Assembly (NCBI GenBank): GCA_001466705.2
Contig: LATX02000211.1
Location: 992,001-1,056,000, forward strand
Source of the DNA: Moniliophthora roreri
Taxonomy: Eukaryota; Basidiomycota; Agaricomycetes; Agaricales; Marasmiaceae
Length of the DNA: 64,000 nt
Direction: 5' to 3'
The translations under genes and the position numbers were made by a program. Numbering within the stretch: position 1 is the stretch's first letter; each line of letters starts with the position of its first letter. Below are positions 59,792 to 64,000 of this stretch, piece by piece. The notes under the pieces were generated by a model. It did no database searches, was not told the origin of the DNA, and saw only the letters and a program-made list of their open reading frames with translations.

Positions 59792-60011
59792 TATGTCAGA
59801 AAAATCATTGTCATTTTTGGCTTATATCAGCTTATAGGTGCTTATAGGAGTTAGACATTTTGCTGTAAGTGCTTATCAGTGTCATCTGGCTGTAAGAGGG
59901 CGATAAGATGGCTGATTTCAGCTGTCTTAAGGCACTTATAATGGCTTATAACTACCTATAAGGCTCCATAAGACTGATCTGTTATAAGCTGAAAATAATT
60001 TTTCCTACATA
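59792..60011. mobile_element. MITE-like 220-bp element rich in GCTTATA motifs
   Basis: The ends read TATGTCAGAAAAAT (left) and, reverse-complemented, TATGTAGGAAAAAT (right), 12 of 14 identical. Just inside are TTTTGGCTTATATCAG and, on the opposite strand, TTTTCAGCTTATAACAG. The interior repeats CTTATA in both orientations many times, so the strand can fold into a long imperfect hairpin. There is no ORF. Size, terminal repeats and fold fit a miniature inverted-repeat element. Confidence 0.5.
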
Positions 60012-60095
60012 GTGACCTTGGCATTCAAGATAGCCTAATAATTAGCTCTAGCAATTGCACTAGTGTATCTCCTTGAGAGGCACTTTGCACAAAAG

Positions 60096-60300
60096 GTGAC
60101 ACCATCCTCTGAGACAATCCTACTCTTCAAAATGCCACTCTTCAAGACAATGCCATCCTCCAAGACAATGCCACTCTCTGAGATGATGCCATTCTCCAAG
60201 ATGATACCACTCTCCAAACCACCACTCTCCAAAACACCACTCCAAAACACCACTCTCTGAGACAACTCCATCCTCTGGAACACCACTCTCTCAAGGAATG
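60096..60300. repeat. Degenerate minisatellite, units of about 20 bp
   Basis: Roughly ten imperfect units of the form CCACTCTCCAAGACAATGCC, with variation between CTCC, CTTC and CTCTGAG. The minus-strand ORF across it (60035-60310) is only the repeat translated (SGIVLEDG-like units) and is not considered a gene. Confidence 0.75.
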
Positions 60301-60450
60301 ATCCACCCATCTCAAGCCTTACAAATACCCATCTCTACACTTCCTTCTCAAACTTATACTCCTCTACATCTGTCTTCATTGCCATGTTGTTATGCTGCCA
60401 GTATGGAAGAAGTCAAAGATGAAGAAGCCAAAGTGTTGATTCCATCTCAT

Positions 60451-60477
60451 TGGATTTTGGATTCTGGTTCACCTCAT
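60451..60477 (+). other. Copia-protease-like WILDSGSPH motif in a short ORF
   Basis: Within an open frame at 60397-60642 the peptide SHWILDSGSPHILEKATV occurs. The W-hydrophobic-hydrophobic-D-S-G core followed by His resembles the aspartic protease active site of Ty1/copia polyproteins (usually DSGA with one more residue before His). The frame ends soon after and no reverse transcriptase motif is visible nearby, so at best it is a relic. Confidence 0.25.
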
Positions 60478-62865
60478 ATTCTGGAGAAAGCTACAGTTCA
60501 GGTAAAAGTACCAATAGATTCCAAGACCAGAGTAATCTGTAAGTGCTCACATTTGTACTCCTATGTGAGGGTTGGACCAGTCCACAAGACAGTAAGGGGT
60601 CCAGTAATAATATTACTTTTGAATCAGAACACTTTAATATGACACAAGATAATGGGTAATAAGGACTAGAGTGAGCCCAGTCTGCTAGTCATTGCCTTAG
60701 AGAAGCTACAGTGTGTTGGAAAGTACAAAGAGCTATATGATACACTATACAGAGGTGTCTAAGCTGTACATTCTGACTTATCTATGTATCAGATCTGAAG
60801 CAGATCACTCCCAAAACCTGTAGGGAACCTAACTATGACCATATGAACATGTTGGCTAGTTAACTAAGCTCTCTCAAAGTGCTATCAATGGGATTTTTCA
60901 ATTTATTCACTTTTCTATGACATCTGCAAAGTGCAACACACAGTCATACAGTACAGAGGTACTTAGAGAAGACATCAGAACAGAGAGACGACTTGGAAAG
61001 GAACAATCAGAATGATCAGACATTGGAATTCAATATGCAGATCAGAATCAAAGCTGATGATCTCTTAATAAAGAGTTCTAATATGGCACAAATAGATGAA
61101 ATTACTTAACAAATGGCAATGCAACCTCAGATCAAGTGTAGCTACATGACTACAGATACAATGAGACATATAATTGATATCTAAGGAATGTGAAGTCCTA
61201 GATAAGATCAAGAATGAATTATCAAAGAAGACAGGAACAGGAACAGTATGTTCCAGCCTTGGAAGCTTTGAAACCTGGACATCAGTGGCTGTGTGGATGC
61301 TGGAAAAGAATGTGGAATGGATAGACTCATCTGTCCATCCAGACCCACCTAGAAAAGAGAAAAATCAAATATCTAAGAGTCCAGAACACCTGGAAAGCAG
61401 ATACCTGTGCGGATATGATCAGATACCCTAATGGCCAGACTCTGACATCCAAATACTCCCCTCTTTTAGTATCTCAGTCACTCTTTTATTATTTTCTGAA
61501 TTATTGGACATTATTTATATTTTCTTGTAGATATATTCTATGGACCATATATAAGGACAGCCAGATATTCATACATACTCAAGTAACTCTGCCCCCTCTG
61601 ATTGTGAATACATGATGAGTTTGTTTGGTGTATAATTGTGTGTGCCATTCCAGTTTTGCTTCCTCACTTCAGGCTCTGGAGATTGGTCCTGAGTGACTCC
61701 AGAGAGATAGAAATCTGATAACAAACTTGCATTATAAGAGACAAAGAATAACATCTTTAGTGCACTTGGCACTTTTCTAAGAGATAACTTTACACTGAAA
61801 GTTCTGGTGGAAAGTTCTGGTGGCTTTTGGAGTGTGGCCTGTGTTGAGTATCAGGTTGTGACACACTTAGAGTCTTAACAAAGGAATTGGGCCTGCAATT
61901 AAGCTCTTTGTAGAAACTGGTCTAGAACCTTTTCCAGTATGCTGTGTACTGTAGCTGTCTTAAAGAAGTCTTGAACTCTGTAGGGTCAGACTATATTGGC
62001 TACTGAGTCTTTTGGTAGGACTGTAGCTCTTGTGTTTTGTGCTTTGTGCACTGTGTTCTTGTGTGTGTGTTTGTGTGTTTGGATATAAACCCTTTTAAAA
62101 CTCATATATACTCCTCCAGAGGTGAACACTTTGAAGTAGATTGCTTCAATAAGAGAGAATCAACCTAGCTAAGAGTTTTGTTGGCATTCTAAGTGCAGTA
62201 ACTCTGATCATGTCGATCCACACTTGCACAACAACTTGAGGTAGAACTTTTGGAGGTTATCTTTTGGGTAGTTTTCCACTAATCTTATCTTAGACAAATT
62301 ACTGAGCCTCTGCTAAGGACTGAAGACAAGGCTATGAGGTTCATTGAGAGGAACTGAAGTGAAGGAGAGAAACAAAGGGGAACAAAATGGAGTTGATTCG
62401 ACTAAGGAATAAGGTGATTACAATGTTCTTAAATACTGTAGCTAGGATATCAAATATGAATGAAACAAGTATGAATGAAACAAGTATGAAACATGGTGAG
62501 TACAAGTGAAATAGGCATTAGCGGAAAGTGTGCAGACAATGCAGATAAAGGAAGTAAGAAATATGAGACTTGCATACTTTGGATGTGGGACTATGGCGAA
62601 ATAGAGCCCAGATCGTGACATCCTATTTGAATTTCTCTGATTATTGATCTCAGAACCACCTATTAGAGCCACCATTCAGGATCTTAAATGGAAGTTGCAA
62701 TCTCAACACCTACCAACAGGTTGCTCCCTCTCTTCTGGCATGGACTACATATACTTTTAACACAGGAGGTCTACTCTTTGTGATGAATCACTGCTACTCC
62801 TCTTGATGGTAGATGGATCTGTTGATCTCAGAATGAACTGTTGAATTCTTGGAGAGACTCTATTG

Positions 62866-63010
62866 AAGAATTTCTTGAGTAACATCTTGAAATGGCTGCC
62901 CATTCATTCTAATAATAAAGTGGAACAGTCAAATGCCACTAGGGACTTTCTAGAAAATACCTTGGAATGGCTACCTGTTCATCCTGATGATAGAGTGGAT
63001 TTGTCTGGCA
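62866..63010 (+). repeat. Two-unit coding-like repeat (about 78 bp, FLxNxLxWLPxH)
   Basis: An open frame reads FLSNILKWLPIHSNNKVEQS followed by FLENTLEWLPVHPDDRVDLS, two diverged copies of about 26 residues. A Ser/Ala-rich low-complexity segment follows up to about 63120. No ATG precedes it in frame, so it is probably an internal exon or a fragment of an element-encoded protein. Confidence 0.4.
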
Positions 63011-63644
63011 CTAGCAAGCATATGATGAATATTGATAGCTCTTCCTCAAATTCATCCTTGTCAGCTTCCTCATTGTCATTAGCTTTTGCGTTGTTCTCAG
63101 CTTCTGTGTCAGCTTCCTCATCATCTGAAAACAAGACTTTCAAAGGAAAAGGAAAGTGCTTGTACAAGCTTGAGTTAGATATGTCAGCTGTAAGTATTCA
63201 GCCTTCTAGACTTTATAGATCATAGACTGAATTGCAGCCAGGTTGTCTCTACAGATGAAGATGATGAAACTAGCAACATATCTCAGCTTTTTGGACCTCA
63301 ACAATGAAAGCATGCCAAATTGGTAATTGAGAGCAAAGATGAAGAAGATGAACTGGCATCAGTATTCTCTGTGAATGAGGTAGGCTTGCATTTACATTAT
63401 TGGCAGTAACCTAAAGTCTTATACAATCTCAAAGCATCTGTCATCTACTACATTGAAACTGAGACTGTGTGCTGTTGCATCTAGGCCTCAATTGTCTACT
63501 ATATACCACATCCAAGCAGTCATTCAAGGCTTGATTGAGAGCCTTTTCAAAGCCTTCATCATCTACTCTGTTGTCAAAGAGGTCTTCAAGAGGCCCATTA
63601 AAGGGTTTGTCAAACTGCCCTATCAATACCAAGCCATCATTCAA

Positions 63645-63960
63645 TATGAAATATGCCAAGCTGTTGTTTAACCAAAAATCACTGCAATGCTCTTTGTGCC
63701 ATAAGCTATATTCCTCTCTTGCAAACGGTTGCAAGCACAATTATTCTAAAGGATTCTCTTATAGGCCCCATATCCCTCTTTTAGAGCAGCACCTCTGCAG
63801 TTCATGCTATAATCATGCATTAACACATTGTTTGTCCTTTGGAAGTTTTAATGAATGGTGGGATCTGATCCCTGGAAGGAGGTTCAACAATGAACATGGC
63901 TACATGAACCAGGATCTGCTAGAGACACTGGTTTTATTCACACTTCTCTACCACTTATGA
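63645..63960 (+). CDS. CxxC-rich ORF, possibly element-encoded
   Basis: A 104-codon ORF from ATG 63645. It contains QCSLCHKLY, GCKHNYSKGF, HLCSSCYNHALTHC and WWDLIPGRRFNNEHG. Two CxxC pairs plus nearby Cys and His suggest a zinc-binding fold. It lies in the transposon-rich tract and I recognise no family. It may be an exon of a larger element gene that continues upstream or beyond the window. Confidence 0.25.
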
Positions 63961-64000
63961 GACTATAGCACAAAAGCTTCCCTATTGAGAGAACTCAACA

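Larger units (their letters stand above)
58508..64000. other. AT-rich, repeat-rich tract with ORF fragments
   Basis: From about 57.65 kb to the end the sequence becomes visibly AT-richer, and the long introns-and-exons gene structure disappears. ORFs are short and open in unrelated frames. The tract contains a MITE-like element, a minisatellite, a copia-protease-like motif, a Leu-Pro-His repeat fragment and a CxxC-rich ORF, all listed separately. Small direct repeats occur at 61797-61823 (GAAAGTTCTGGTG twice) and 62456-62486 (ATGAATGAAACAAGT twice). The tract is best explained as nested transposon debris. Parts such as 60650-61170 and 61440-62440 show nothing I can identify. Confidence 0.55.

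Noticed and set aside
60035..60310. A minus-strand ORF of SGI/EDG repeats
   Set aside because: It is the translation of the minisatellite and has no flanking exon or conserved start.
1..64000. CRISPR array, bacterial-type operon, rRNA or biosynthetic gene cluster
   Set aside because: Intron structure and gene content are eukaryotic. No regularly spaced identical repeats, rRNA segments, or polyketide, peptide or terpene synthase domains were seen.

Overview
The window reads as a chromosomal segment of a mushroom-forming basidiomycete (Agaricomycetes). Nearly every gene is cut by many 50-60 nt GT-AG introns, and genes are packed 100-500 bp apart on both strands. The families present (STL/lactose-permease-like MFS, KRE9/KNH GPI proteins, ERp38-type disulfide isomerases, a Rho1-type DH-PH-CNH exchange factor) are typical of fungi. 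All assignments come from reading translated exons by eye; no database search was possible.

Layout. 0-8.3 kb: the 3' part of a CTD-kinase cyclin (CTK2-like), a large disordered protein, a Gly/Met-rich protein and a coiled-coil protein with a basic tail. 8.7-14.1 kb: a 19-exon cytosolic GH13 alpha-amylase interrupted by one TAG codon, next to an intact sugar transporter. 14.1-20.6 kb: a 2.5-kb stretch with no supported gene, two KRE9-like GPI-anchored proteins in tandem and an EEP-family nuclease/phosphodiesterase. 21.4-25.3 kb: two tandem ERp38 disulfide isomerases, the second with altered active sites. 25.7-32.4 kb: SQT1, a secreted propeller protein, a CE12-like esterase and ATP23. 33.5-40.2 kb: a RhoGEF flanked by two decayed copies of one unidentified gene family, pointing toward each other. 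40.4-57.5 kb: a dense housekeeping block with a pfkB sugar kinase, an RMND1/MRX10-like protein, complex I 9.5-kDa subunit, SNU66/SART1, RNase H2 A, PER1, ACL4, an unknown protein, SVF1 and OMA1. 57.7-64 kb: an abruptly AT-rich, repeat-rich, gene-poor tract holding a TIR-bounded DNA element with a small zinc-finger-like ORF, a second MITE-like element, a minisatellite and fragments of element-like ORFs.

Functional themes. Mitochondrial quality control and assembly recur (ATP23, OMA1, RMND1-like, complex I subunit), as do ribosomal-protein chaperones (SQT1 for Rpl10, ACL4 for Rpl4), ER folding and lipid or GPI maturation (two ERp38s, PER1, SVF1) and cell-wall or secreted proteins. These genes are separately transcribed, and no biosynthetic cluster was seen. 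The most notable signals are single-site anomalies in otherwise intact genes: a Trp-to-stop change beside the amylase catalytic Glu, a GA-AG intron that is the only frame-consistent solution in OMA1, and CNHC/CQHC active sites in the second ERp38. The TA-flanked inverted-repeat element at 57.76-58.51 kb is also notable.
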